From the IMG/VR virus record IMGVR_UViG_3300020394_000625, positions 1-30,809 of that record: a stretch of DNA of 30,809 nucleotides, one strand, 5' to 3'. Each line of letters opens with the position of its first letter. Within the stretch, counting starts at the first letter, position 1. The notes under the pieces are model-generated. The model had not been told where the DNA came from and ran no database searches. It saw only the letters and a list, made by a program, of their open reading frames with translations. The position numbers were made by a program, and so were the translations under genes. Shown here piece by piece: positions 17,252-25,606 of this stretch. The DNA comes from a virus.

Positions 17252-20200
17252 TATTGTGGTCCGTCTGCTTGTTCTTGTACTCTTTCTTGTGCAACTACTA
17301 TAAAGTCATTTTTGCCTACTCTTGTTCGTAAAACACTTTCTGAATCATTTCTATCAGTTGAAGACATTCTAACATTTGATGTTTCTACATTTGGAAAGTT
17401 ATCACTTGATGCAACTTTGTTTTTCAATGTTGCACTATTTAATTGATATCTTTCTATATCATTTGCACCTTTACTTGTATCAACTAATCCAAAATGCGTA
17501 CTAGGATCTTGTATAGTTATTGTATTTCCATTTTCGTCTTGGTAACTTATAGGATCTAAATTTGAATAATCTAATACTTGTTCTGTACCATATTCATCGT
17601 TAATTGTTATTCTTGGTTTATTGTTTGCTTGTTCTATTATCTGATTGTAAACTGAACTAGCACCTTTATATTCAGCAACTTGGGCATTAGTTAATTGTGC
17701 ATCACCATCTTGTTGATAGTTTTGTATACCGTCTTGTGTAACAACATCAACACGATTATTATCACCTATTTTTACAGGAATATTTCCTATATCAGGATCA
17801 GTAACTTTTACTGCTTCTTCTATTGGTGTATGAACTAATTCTCCGTTTGCATCTTTTGAAGTTACAATACCAGTAACTGGATCTTGGTCTATTTCTTGTA
17901 GTTTTGCTCTATTGTCTGCAATAGATTGTTCTAATTCTGCTTTCTTTTCTTCATCTTCACGCCTTCCTTTTTTAGTCCAATACCAACTATCTAAATCTTC
18001 ATTAGTTTCTTTTAATTCTGCCTCATCTTTTTCAATTTGTGTTTTTAGTTTATCAGCCTCAATAGCATTTCTAATTTCGCCACGTGTTCCTGTTGTTGCA
18101 CCTGTTTCTATATCATTGATTGTGCCTTCAATAGTTTTTACTTTTGCATATTCTTCATCAGTTAAATCCATTAAACCTCTGCCCGCCATAATGTCTTGTG
18201 CCTCAGCATTTAAAGATTTTACATTATTAAGTTCTTGTTCAGTTAACGTGTTAGGTTCTATATCAACTTGATATGACCTACTTCTAAATCCGCCTGTTCC
18301 GGATTCTATGGCTTCTCTGCTTGTTCTAATTCCCTTATTTGATAATTCTATATCACCATTGATTAATGCATCTGCACCAGCAGTTCCATTATCATTTGGT
18401 TCGATATTTTGTAATGCATCTTTAGGATTGAATATCATGTCGTTGTTGCCTACTACATATGCTTTTGTATTATTTTCTATTTCATCATTGAACGAATCTA
18501 TTTCATCTTGACTTACATTAACTACACCATCTTGTATTCTTGCTTGTCCTAATCCTTCATATGCTCTGTCCATTACTGCAATAGTGGCTGGAGATACAGT
18601 TCCACCATTGTCTATAAATTCGTTTATTTGATTTCTAGCATCTGAGGCATCTGTAAATGTTCCTCTATAAGTTGCTAAATCTTGATATGCTAAATCTTTG
18701 GCATTACAACTTGCAACATGTCCTTGTAAACACGCACCCTCCATATAAGATAAAGCAGTAGCCACTGCTTTTGCCTGTGCCTCAGTTGCAAATGGAGACT
18801 CAGAAACAAAGGCATTCACTGCCGAGGTTAATGCAATATTTCTTTGAGCAAATCCTGTACTAGGATCACGATTATTAATTCTATCATTTACACCATCACC
18901 ATCAACATCTTGTGACATATCTGAACCTGCACCTACGGCACTATCTGCAATATTTTCTGCATCTTCTTTTTGTTTAGTTAATTCTTGTACATTGTCATTT
19001 AAACCTAGTTCATCTGGAATGTTTCTGTAGTATCTCATTATTTGGTCTGTATATACTTCAGGATAAGGAGTGTCACCAAACATTTTTGGTTTAACTTCTC
19101 TAAACACACTCGCTGATGGTTGTTTAACCATAGTCATTGTTTGTGTGAATCTGCCTCCACTAAATGTGCTTGTTATTTCATTTACAATATAGACCATAGT
19201 TTCTAGTCTAGTCTTTTTTATTCCATCTGAATTTGCGGCATCTTGACCAACTCTATCTGAATTTTCTAAAAAGTTTCCTTCTGCTTTATCAACAATAATG
19301 ATAACATAGTTGTAACCATTCAACTGTGTTGAATGCATTTTGTAACGTTCATTTGAATTACTTTTCCCAAAGTTTCCTTTTTCTACTTCAATAGGTAAGA
19401 ATGTTTCAAGCCAATAAGGGTCTCCTTTAATTGTCATATTGGCATGTATCATACTTAAGTTTGCCGCCCTGCCTTCATAGTATTTTTCTTTTGCTAATTC
19501 TATTTCTTCTTGATTAGGTGCTTTGATAACATCAAGTTTAGTTGCCTTTTCTAATAATGGTTTAGTTATTCTTGCAAAGTTTACTGGATTTTCAATTAAC
19601 GTTTTCATCAAAGAATTAAACTGGTCTATACTTAATTTTCTTACAATTTCTTTATCAAGTTCTTCTGTAAGAACAATACCTGGATCTCCGTTTGAGCCTG
19701 TATTAAGACCTAAATTTTCCCAAGATTCACTCATTGCAGTTGTAGCCTCTAATGCTTTGTTTGAAAGTAAATGTCCTAATGCTACTTGCATTACTTTATC
19801 ATTTTCTCTTTGATTTTCTTCTAGCTTTTTATTGGCTTCATTTGTATTAAGTTGTGCCTCTCTAACTTGATTGTTTAACTTGTTAAAGTTTTCTCTTGTT
19901 TCACCTTTTAGTATATCATTCAATACATCATATGCTTGAGTGGCGTCTTTGGTATTACTTGATTGAAGAATACTTTTAATTTGATTAATGTCTGCATTTT
20001 TAAAAAGGTTAGAATCGGCTTTACCAAACTTTCCTTGAATACCTGACTGTCTGAGTTTATTAAGAAATTTAGATTTTAGTTGCTCATTCATCTTATCAAA
20101 ATCTTTAATAAGTTGTTCGGCTTCATCTTCTTGTTTTTCAAATTTTTTCTGTAATACTTCTGCCTCTGCCTCGAGTTCAGTTAATTTTTGTTGTGCTTTT

Positions 20201-22125
20201 TTATCAATTAATTTTCTATAATCACCATCGATAGATTTAAGAAAAACATTTGCCATGTACGAATCAGCAGGCTGTGAATATGCTTTTTGTAATTGTTCTG
20301 TTAGTGTAATTCTAAAATCTAATATTTGGTCATTTTTACCAGTATATTTGTGATAATATCTTTTGTGACAACGACCATCTAGAAAAACATCTTTTAATAT
20401 TTCTGCCGTAGATGCAACTAAGTTTGCATTATCAATTTGGTTTTTAGGTAATACAGTTTTGTGAACATGCAAGTAATATGTTACTATGTAGCTATACTTT
20501 CCAGTAAGAACATTATATCCTTTTAGCTTTGGTTCACCGTGTGGTTTTATGTGAAATACTTTTGTAGTTTTAGCTTTTGATTCTGTAAGTTCTTCTCTTA
20601 TTTGTTTTGCATTTAGAACTATACTTTCTACTGCATTGTAAATAGAAATACCAGGAGTTACTACACCTGTTTGTAAACCTATTTTTATTGCTTTCTTTTT
20701 ATCAGTTTCATTGTTACCTGAAGCCATGTTAGGATTATTAGGATCTTTCATTTCTGCTTGTCCAAATGCTTCCTTAAATTCATCTGACATTTCAAATTTA
20801 TATTCATTAATAAAATTAGGATCACTGATAATAGATTTTTCTACCACACTTTTGTTTAATGCTTTAAAAAATTCTTGAAGTGTATCATCTAAAGTATCTT
20901 GTACTGGAAATTCAAAGTTATAATCAACTTGTGCAACTGATTTGTTTGTAATAACATCATCTAAAACAATTACACCTTCTAATTGTGTAGACGTTCCTCT
21001 AGCATCAGTTTCACTTGCTAATTGAGTATATGATTTTATTTTGAAAGGTAAAACTTTTGTTGCTGGAAAGTTTCTAATAACAGTATCATTTTCATCATAT
21101 CCTATAAACTTAATTTTCATAAAAAATGTAGCGGCCGCTATGTTAGGATATCCACAAAGTAAAACTGAATTGTTAAGCATGTCAGGTAAAGAAGTTGCAC
21201 CTACTTGTGTTATAGTAAAGTCTAAATTAACTGCCGTACCTGCTATTCTTGATGTATTTGTATTTCCAAAACCTTGAGATAATACATTTAAATCTGTTAT
21301 GTTTAATTCTGTAGTTACACCTGTTTTTGCAATAGTTATTTTTTCAATACTATCTGATGGCCAAGCATCATTTACGACATCTTGTAATAAGTCTGGTGTG
21401 TTTTCGTATGCTAGATATTTTCCTGCTTCTTGTTGATTGACAACAAATAATTCTAAGTTGTAAGTATAATTTTGAAACTTGTCTAATTCATTATCCCAAA
21501 ATAGATTTTTCTTTTCCATTTGGTCTATGACTTCTGCTAAAGAATTTGCACTGTTTAATATTTGTCTTGTACTTTCTTTTGGATCTTCAGGTGTATCTTT
21601 TGATTCGTCAGGTGATTCTATTCCTTGTGCTTCCTTTTCTCGTTGAGCATCTAATAAGGCTTGATTTGCCTCAGTATCATCTAAGTCTGATTGTGCCTCA
21701 TCAAAATCTTTATCTGTTGCCATTCGAATACCATTTGCTATAGTATTGCCTTGACCAAAATATTCAGATGCTTCATTGCCACCCTCTTTTTGTATCATTG
21801 CCTTAACAAATTTTTCATACAATACTGGATCCGAACTTAAATCTATTGATTCATTTGGATCTTTACCTATGGCATCGGCTACAAAGTTTATATAACCTTG
21901 AGTATCATTTTCGTTTGGTGGAGCCCAACGTCCAATAACTTGGGCAGTTGTTTCTAACTTATGTTTGTTTTGATAAGTTTCAAGTGTCTTTGCCAAAGCA
22001 CGGACACCTTGTTCTTTTGTTGCAAAATTAACGAATGAACCATCGTCACCAACTTTCCCAACCCAATTAGTTGAGTTTGTTCTGATGTTTCCTGGATTAT
22101 TGTTTCTTACACTTCTTACAGCCAT
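17251..22125 (-). CDS. Large baseplate hub protein with N-terminal cell-wall-lytic-like domain
   Basis: A 1624-residue structural protein. Residues 1-125 match the NNPGNIR-type murein hydrolase domain of virion proteins: RNNNPGNIRTN, FATKEQGVRALAKTLETYQ, then IGRWAPPNENDTQGYINFV. A beta-rich hub-like body follows (~210-900) with KAYSQPADSYMANVF, DPYWLETFLPIEVEKGNFG and FSGGRFTQTMTMVKQPSASV. There is a long coiled coil at about 640-720, a calcium-loop-like DVDGDGVNDRIN near residue 1072, and a second charged coiled coil at about 1380-1450. T4 uses separate hub proteins such as gp27; this one may combine several hub functions. It starts four bases after the gp53 stop and overlaps the SGNH gene. 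No tape-measure features (long continuous helix) are seen. Lytic activity is inferred from the domain. Confidence 0.75.
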   Translation of the reverse strand: MAVRSVRNNNPGNIRTNSTNWVGKVGDDGSFVNFATKEQGVRALAKTLETYQNKHKLETTAQVIGRWAPPNENDTQGYINFVADAIGKDPNESIDLSSDPVLYEKFVKAMIQKEGGNEASEYFGQGNTIANGIRMATDKDFDEAQSDLDDTEANQALLDAQREKEAQGIESPDESKDTPEDPKESTRQILNSANSLAEVIDQMEKKNLFWDNELDKFQNYTYNLELFVVNQQEAGKYLAYENTPDLLQDVVNDAWPSDSIEKITIAKTGVTTELNITDLNVLSQGFGNTNTSRIAGTAVNLDFTITQVGATSLPDMLNNSVLLCGYPNIAAATFFMKIKFIGYDENDTVIRNFPATKVLPFKIKSYTQLASETDARGTSTQLEGVIVLDDVITNKSVAQVDYNFEFPVQDTLDDTLQEFFKALNKSVVEKSIISDPNFINEYKFEMSDEFKEAFGQAEMKDPNNPNMASGNNETDKKKAIKIGLQTGVVTPGISIYNAVESIVLNAKQIREELTESKAKTTKVFHIKPHGEPKLKGYNVLTGKYSYIVTYYLHVHKTVLPKNQIDNANLVASTAEILKDVFLDGRCHKRYYHKYTGKNDQILDFRITLTEQLQKAYSQPADSYMANVFLKSIDGDYRKLIDKKAQQKLTELEAEAEVLQKKFEKQEDEAEQLIKDFDKMNEQLKSKFLNKLRQSGIQGKFGKADSNLFKNADINQIKSILQSSNTKDATQAYDVLNDILKGETRENFNKLNNQVREAQLNTNEANKKLEENQRENDKVMQVALGHLLSNKALEATTAMSESWENLGLNTGSNGDPGIVLTEELDKEIVRKLSIDQFNSLMKTLIENPVNFARITKPLLEKATKLDVIKAPNQEEIELAKEKYYEGRAANLSMIHANMTIKGDPYWLETFLPIEVEKGNFGKSNSNERYKMHSTQLNGYNYVIIIVDKAEGNFLENSDRVGQDAANSDGIKKTRLETMVYIVNEITSTFSGGRFTQTMTMVKQPSASVFREVKPKMFGDTPYPEVYTDQIMRYYRNIPDELGLNDNVQELTKQKEDAENIADSAVGAGSDMSQDVDGDGVNDRINNRDPSTGFAQRNIALTSAVNAFVSESPFATEAQAKAVATALSYMEGACLQGHVASCNAKDLAYQDLATYRGTFTDASDARNQINEFIDNGGTVSPATIAVMDRAYEGLGQARIQDGVVNVSQDEIDSFNDEIENNTKAYVVGNNDMIFNPKDALQNIEPNDNGTAGADALINGDIELSNKGIRTSREAIESGTGGFRSRSYQVDIEPNTLTEQELNNVKSLNAEAQDIMAGRGLMDLTDEEYAKVKTIEGTINDIETGATTGTRGEIRNAIEADKLKTQIEKDEAELKETNEDLDSWYWTKKGRREDEEKKAELEQSIADNRAKLQEIDQDPVTGIVTSKDANGELVHTPIEEAVKVTDPDIGNIPVKIGDNNRVDVVTQDGIQNYQQDGDAQLTNAQVAEYKGASSVYNQIIEQANNKPRITINDEYGTEQVLDYSNLDPISYQDENGNTITIQDPSTHFGLVDTSKGANDIERYQLNSATLKNKVASSDNFPNVETSNVRMSSTDRNDSESVLRTRVGKNDFIVVAQERVQEQADGPQ

Positions 22126-22129
22126 TGTA

Positions 22130-22423
22130 TTACTTCATGTTATCGATTTGATTTTTGCTAGGAATAATTATTTTTGTTCCTGCCGTAAAGTCTCTAATAG
22201 GATCTTCTATTCTGTCAGGGTTTCTCTTTGCAAAAATCCACCAATATTTTGAAGTGCCATACAATTTGTAACTAGCTAAATCTGGTCGTAGATTGTATTC
22301 TTGTGGTATTTCGTAAACTTCATCTAAAGCATCTTGCTCTAGAAATGTATCATTCATTATATCCAGCACTTTATCTTGTAGTACTGGTGTCTTTTTCCAA
22401 GGAGAAGTAGGATCATATGGCAT
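22130..22423 (-). CDS. gp53: Baseplate wedge protein gp53
   Basis: A 97-residue protein. The segment RPDLASYKLYGTSKYWWIFA followed by RNPDRIEDPIRDFTAG and IIIPS is characteristic of the gp53/LysM-like wedge family: a small domain that holds the trifurcation of the wedge together with gp25 and gp6. T4 gp53 is longer (196 residues); the short form here comprises the core domain only, as in several marine T4-like phages. The start shares a base with the preceding stop (TAATG). Confidence 0.85.
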   Translation of the reverse strand: MPYDPTSPWKKTPVLQDKVLDIMNDTFLEQDALDEVYEIPQEYNLRPDLASYKLYGTSKYWWIFAKRNPDRIEDPIRDFTAGTKIIIPSKNQIDNMK

Positions 22424-22995
22424 TAGATGTACCCCTTACTTTTTAGTTTACCACTTAAGAAATCATTCATTGTGAAATTATCTCTTACGTTCTTTGGAGA
22501 ATATGTCGTAGTTAACGATAAAACGAATGTTTGTTGTACAGGAAGTCTTTCTCCTGTAGTTAATTTAATATAATCAACATCTTGGTCTAAGTTCCATGTA
22601 AAGTCTCTTACAAGTATTGGTACATTTGTATATATACCATGTGCATAAAGTCTTAATACAGGAGGGGGTAGACCAGCATCTTCATCTCGCCAACCAAAGT
22701 TCATTTTCAATGCACCTCTAAGAAATTGTCCCATTTTTAAGACAGATTGTCCTTCTTCTTCACTACGAATAATGATAGGAGCCGCCATGTTAAATTCTGT
22801 ATTTGACGCCATTTCAAATGCTCTTTGTTGAAAATTTGAATGTGTTAAATCATACGATTGATAGCCAGTTTGAGTGATAACACTAAGAGTAGGTGTATAT
22901 GGAAACTGTACTGTACCTAATCCAGATGCACTTAATCTTCCACTAGGATCAGTGATATAAACTGGTTGTGTTCTTTCATATAAATTCTCGGACAT
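22423..22995 (-). CDS. Tail-tube cap/initiator-like baseplate protein (gp48/gp54 type)
   Basis: A 190-residue protein, first in the late operon, with AAGGAG directly upstream of the ATG and a late promoter 20 bases upstream of it. The sequence has the pattern of tail-tube-fold proteins: GTVQFPYTPTLSVITQTGYQ, then a helix-rich segment ending in LKMGQFLRGALKMNFG, then PPVLRLYAHGIYTNVPILVR and a C-terminal beta part with TYSPKNVRDNFTMNDFLSG. In T4, gp48 and gp54 cap the hub and start the tail tube. Position before gp53 supports a baseplate-tube junction role. Assignment to gp48 rather than gp54 is not certain from sequence inspection. Confidence 0.6.
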   Translation of the reverse strand: MSENLYERTQPVYITDPSGRLSASGLGTVQFPYTPTLSVITQTGYQSYDLTHSNFQQRAFEMASNTEFNMAAPIIIRSEEEGQSVLKMGQFLRGALKMNFGWRDEDAGLPPPVLRLYAHGIYTNVPILVRDFTWNLDQDVDYIKLTTGERLPVQQTFVLSLTTTYSPKNVRDNFTMNDFLSGKLKSKGYI

Positions 22996-23014
22996 TAAAT
23001 TCTCCTTCTTTTGT

Positions 23015-23023
23015 GTATTTATC
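23015..23023 (-). promoter_or_regulatory. T4-type late promoter for the hub operon
   Basis: Minus-strand GATAAATAC, identical to the box before gp25 (10248-10256) and similar to the T4 late consensus TATAAATA. It is followed by AGAAGGAG and the ATG at 22995. It lies back-to-back with the sigma70-type promoter of gp55, the sigma factor that should read it. Confidence 0.78.
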
Positions 23024-23063
23024 GTAATATAATGTTCGTAGTTTAAAAAAGTAAATATTTAGC

Positions 23064-23093
23064 TTGACAACCGGTTGTAATTTAGTATATAAT
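23064..23093 (+). promoter_or_regulatory. Sigma70-type promoter for gp55 operon, with palindrome
   Basis: TTGACA at 23064-23069 and TATAAT at 23088-23093, spacer 18. The -35 box runs into the perfect ten-base palindrome CAACCGGTTG (23068-23077), which could be a repressor site. A TTAGGAG ribosome site leads into the gp55 ATG at 23119. The unit probably covers gp55 to the 2OG oxygenase. Confidence 0.8.
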
Positions 23094-23118
23094 TGTACTA
23101 TTAATTAGGAGCAAAACC

Positions 23119-23991
23119 ATGGCACGTAGAGGTCAAAATTATTTAAACAACAAAGATATGCTTAGACAAATTCACGTTTCTAAGTCAAATTACTGTTGGT
23201 TCGAAGATAGAGATTTACATCAACAATATGATATTATTCTTAACGATACCAAAGAAATTCGTGAATCAATAGAACAGGCAAAACAAAACCGGGCAGATAG
23301 AATGCAAAAAGAAGCCTGGGAACTTAATACAGATAAAAAGAAAAGACAATCAGATTTTTTAGTAGATTTAGATACAATCGATAAAAACGACTTAGTTTTC
23401 AGAGTTATGACTTTTGAACATATTCCTGATGAACCAGGAAGAAAGAACAATCCAAAGTCTATCGCTGACCACAAAGTAAAACTAAACTTTCCACCTTTTA
23501 AACATTATGTACTAGACGGAAGAAAGTTTAAAGAAGTTGGAATTTCACATTATAATAAAAACAAAGAATTTGATTTACAAGCTGGCAAAATAACTGCAAA
23601 ACTTGCCAACATGTATATTAAATTAGTAGAGCGTTATTCTCAGAGAAGTAACTGGCGTGGATATACATACATTGACGAAATGAGAGGACAAGCACTTTTA
23701 CAACTTACACAAATTGGTTTACAATTTAACGAAGCAAAAAGTGATAATCCATTTGCGTATTATACCGCGGCTGTTAACAATTCATTTACACGTGTTCTCA
23801 ATACTGAAAAGAAAAATCAAGGTATTCGTGATGACTTATTAGAGAAATCAGGTCAGATGCCAAGTTGGACTAGACAGTTAGAACATGAAATGAAATCACA
23901 GGAACGTTGGCAGAAAGTAATCAAAACACGTATTACTGATGACCAAATACCTACAGAGACAATCAAAGAGATATACGCCGATAATGACTAA
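23119..23991 (+). CDS. gp55: Late-transcription sigma factor gp55
   Basis: A 290-residue protein of the T4 gp55 family, which binds host RNA polymerase core and recognises late promoters of the TATAAATA type. The diagnostic region is residues ~165-250: LVERYSQRSNWRGYTYIDEM, then ALLQLTQIGLQFNEAKSDNP and FAYYTAAVNNSFTRVLN, equivalent to the sigma region 2-like core. The N-terminal ~160 residues are an extension compared with T4 gp55 (185 residues) and include a charged helix (IEQAKQNRADRMQKEAWEL). The gene is the first of its operon and its end overlaps gp47 by 8 nt. The two GATAAATAC boxes in this window are its expected targets. Confidence 0.92.
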   Translation: MARRGQNYLNNKDMLRQIHVSKSNYCWFEDRDLHQQYDIILNDTKEIRESIEQAKQNRADRMQKEAWELNTDKKKRQSDFLVDLDTIDKNDLVFRVMTFEHIPDEPGRKNNPKSIADHKVKLNFPPFKHYVLDGRKFKEVGISHYNKNKEFDLQAGKITAKLANMYIKLVERYSQRSNWRGYTYIDEMRGQALLQLTQIGLQFNEAKSDNPFAYYTAAVNNSFTRVLNTEKKNQGIRDDLLEKSGQMPSWTRQLEHEMKSQERWQKVIKTRITDDQIPTETIKEIYADND

Positions 23992-25000
23992 TCTTTTCAA
24001 AAAAGCCGCTTGGTTTACTGATATCCATTATGGAATGCGTAACAACGCAAGACAACACAATGAAGATTGTGATGAATTCATTGATTGGTTTATAGAACAA
24101 GCCAAAGCAAAAGGTTGTGAAACTTGTGTGTTTGGTGGTGACTGGCATCATAATCGTGCTAGTCTTAATATATCAACCATGAAGTATTCATTAGATGGAT
24201 TGCGTAAACTAAACAACGCATTTGAAAAAGTTTATTTCATTTTAGGTAATCATGACTTATTCTATCGTGAAACACGTGATGTTAATTCAGTAGAGTTTGT
24301 TAAAGAGTTACCAAACATTATCCTGATAGACAGTGTATTATCCGAAGGCGATTGTACATTTGTCAGTTGGTTAGTTGGTGATGAATGGAAAAAAATTCCG
24401 AAGATAAAAAGTAAGTATATGTTCGGACACTTTGAACTTCCCACATTCAAATTAAACGCTATGGTCGAAATGCCTGACCATGGAGGTTTAAAAAGTGAGA
24501 TGTTTACGAACCAAGAGTTCGTTTTTTCAGGGCATTTTCATCACCGGCAAATAAAAGGCAACGTGATATATACGGGCAATGCATTCCCACATAACTTCTC
24601 CGATGCCGGAGATGACGAAAGAGGTTGGATGTTCTTGGAATGGGGCAGTGAACCTGAATTCTTTGCATGGCCCGATGCTCCTAAATATAAAAATATCACG
24701 TTGTCTGACTTGCTTGTAGATCCTTCTAAGTATCTACTACCAAAAACAACTGCAAGAATTACACTTGATATTGATATATCGTATGAAGAGGCAAACTTTA
24801 TCAAAGATACATTTATCGAAGCCTATGATTTAAGAGATATATCTTTACAACCAATGAAAAATACACAACATGAAGAGGACACAGGTGCAGAACTTCACTT
24901 TGAAACTATTGATGAAATTGTAATTTCACAATTAAACTCTATCGATGATGGTGGAAGTTTCAATAAAAAGATTCTAGTAGAATTGTACCAAAATCTATAA
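23984..25000 (+). CDS. gp47: Recombination endonuclease subunit gp47 (Mre11/SbcD-like)
   Basis: A 338-residue metallophosphoesterase. The start at ATG 23984 lies inside the gp55 end; the open frame reaches further upstream but is out of context. Metal-binding motifs appear in order: Asp13-x-His15 (FTDIHYG), FGGDWHHN, LGNHDLF, MFGHFELP and SGHFHHRQ. It works with gp46 as the phage Mre11-Rad50 complex that resects DNA ends for recombination-dependent replication. Its stop shares a base with the next ATG (TAATG). Length equals T4 gp47 (339 residues). Confidence 0.93.
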   Translation: MTNLFKKAAWFTDIHYGMRNNARQHNEDCDEFIDWFIEQAKAKGCETCVFGGDWHHNRASLNISTMKYSLDGLRKLNNAFEKVYFILGNHDLFYRETRDVNSVEFVKELPNIILIDSVLSEGDCTFVSWLVGDEWKKIPKIKSKYMFGHFELPTFKLNAMVEMPDHGGLKSEMFTNQEFVFSGHFHHRQIKGNVIYTGNAFPHNFSDAGDDERGWMFLEWGSEPEFFAWPDAPKYKNITLSDLLVDPSKYLLPKTTARITLDIDISYEEANFIKDTFIEAYDLRDISLQPMKNTQHEEDTGAELHFETIDEIVISQLNSIDDGGSFNKKILVELYQNL

Positions 25001-25602
25001 TGCAGACATACAAAGTATTAATAACAGGAAACAAATATTATGGGCTTTGCAAAGCGATATGCAATATTTTTGATAGTGTGGATTATATTAGTTATCATAC
25101 TGCTAGTAGGAGCAACAATTGGTCTCTAGACCAAGCATCTGAACAAACAAGACTAGCAGATTATTTTGTAGATAATGATTTTGATATATTCATTAATAAT
25201 TCTGCAATATGGAAGTTTCATCAAGTAATGATAGCTGAACAAGTTTATACTAAATGTATTGATAAACAAAAATCTGCACACATTATTAATATAGGTTCTA
25301 CTGCCGATACAGGTGTCAAAGGTAGAACATGGCGATATCCTACAGAAAAGAAAGCATTAAAAGATTATAACAGAGACTTGACTTACATGGCAATAGGTGG
25401 TAGTAATATCAAAACAACATTGATATCTCCTGGTAGTTTGAATACTTCAAGTGTTATGAAAAAACATCCTGATAGAAAGTTAATTGATACAGATTACATA
25501 GCTGAACTTGTTTTATGGTTGATAAAACAACCAACTTATGTTAATATAAATGAAATAAGTTTAGACCCAATACAACTAGGCAAATTCGCAAGAGAGAGGT
25601 AA
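25000..25602 (+). CDS. SDR-like (short-chain dehydrogenase/reductase) protein between gp47 and gp46
   Basis: A 200-residue Rossmann-type protein. SDR landmarks are visible: N-terminal VLITGNKYYGL (residues 6-16, a variant of TGxxxGxG), INNSA at 65-69 in the place of NNAG, IINIGS with Ser100, the active-site Tyr113-x3-Lys117 (YPTEK), and LISPGSLNT with the PG motif at 144-145. The catalytic Ser-Tyr-Lys set is therefore intact, so an NAD(P)-dependent oxidoreductase is likely; the substrate is unknown. It sits inside the recombination module, starting on the last base of gp47 and ending four bases before gp46. The glycine motif is degenerate (Lys and Tyr where small residues are usual), so a non-catalytic nucleotide-binding role is an alternative. 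Confidence 0.7.
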   Translation: MQTYKVLITGNKYYGLCKAICNIFDSVDYISYHTASRSNNWSLDQASEQTRLADYFVDNDFDIFINNSAIWKFHQVMIAEQVYTKCIDKQKSAHIINIGSTADTGVKGRTWRYPTEKKALKDYNRDLTYMAIGGSNIKTTLISPGSLNTSSVMKKHPDRKLIDTDYIAELVLWLIKQPTYVNINEISLDPIQLGKFARER

Positions 25603-25606
25603 TACT

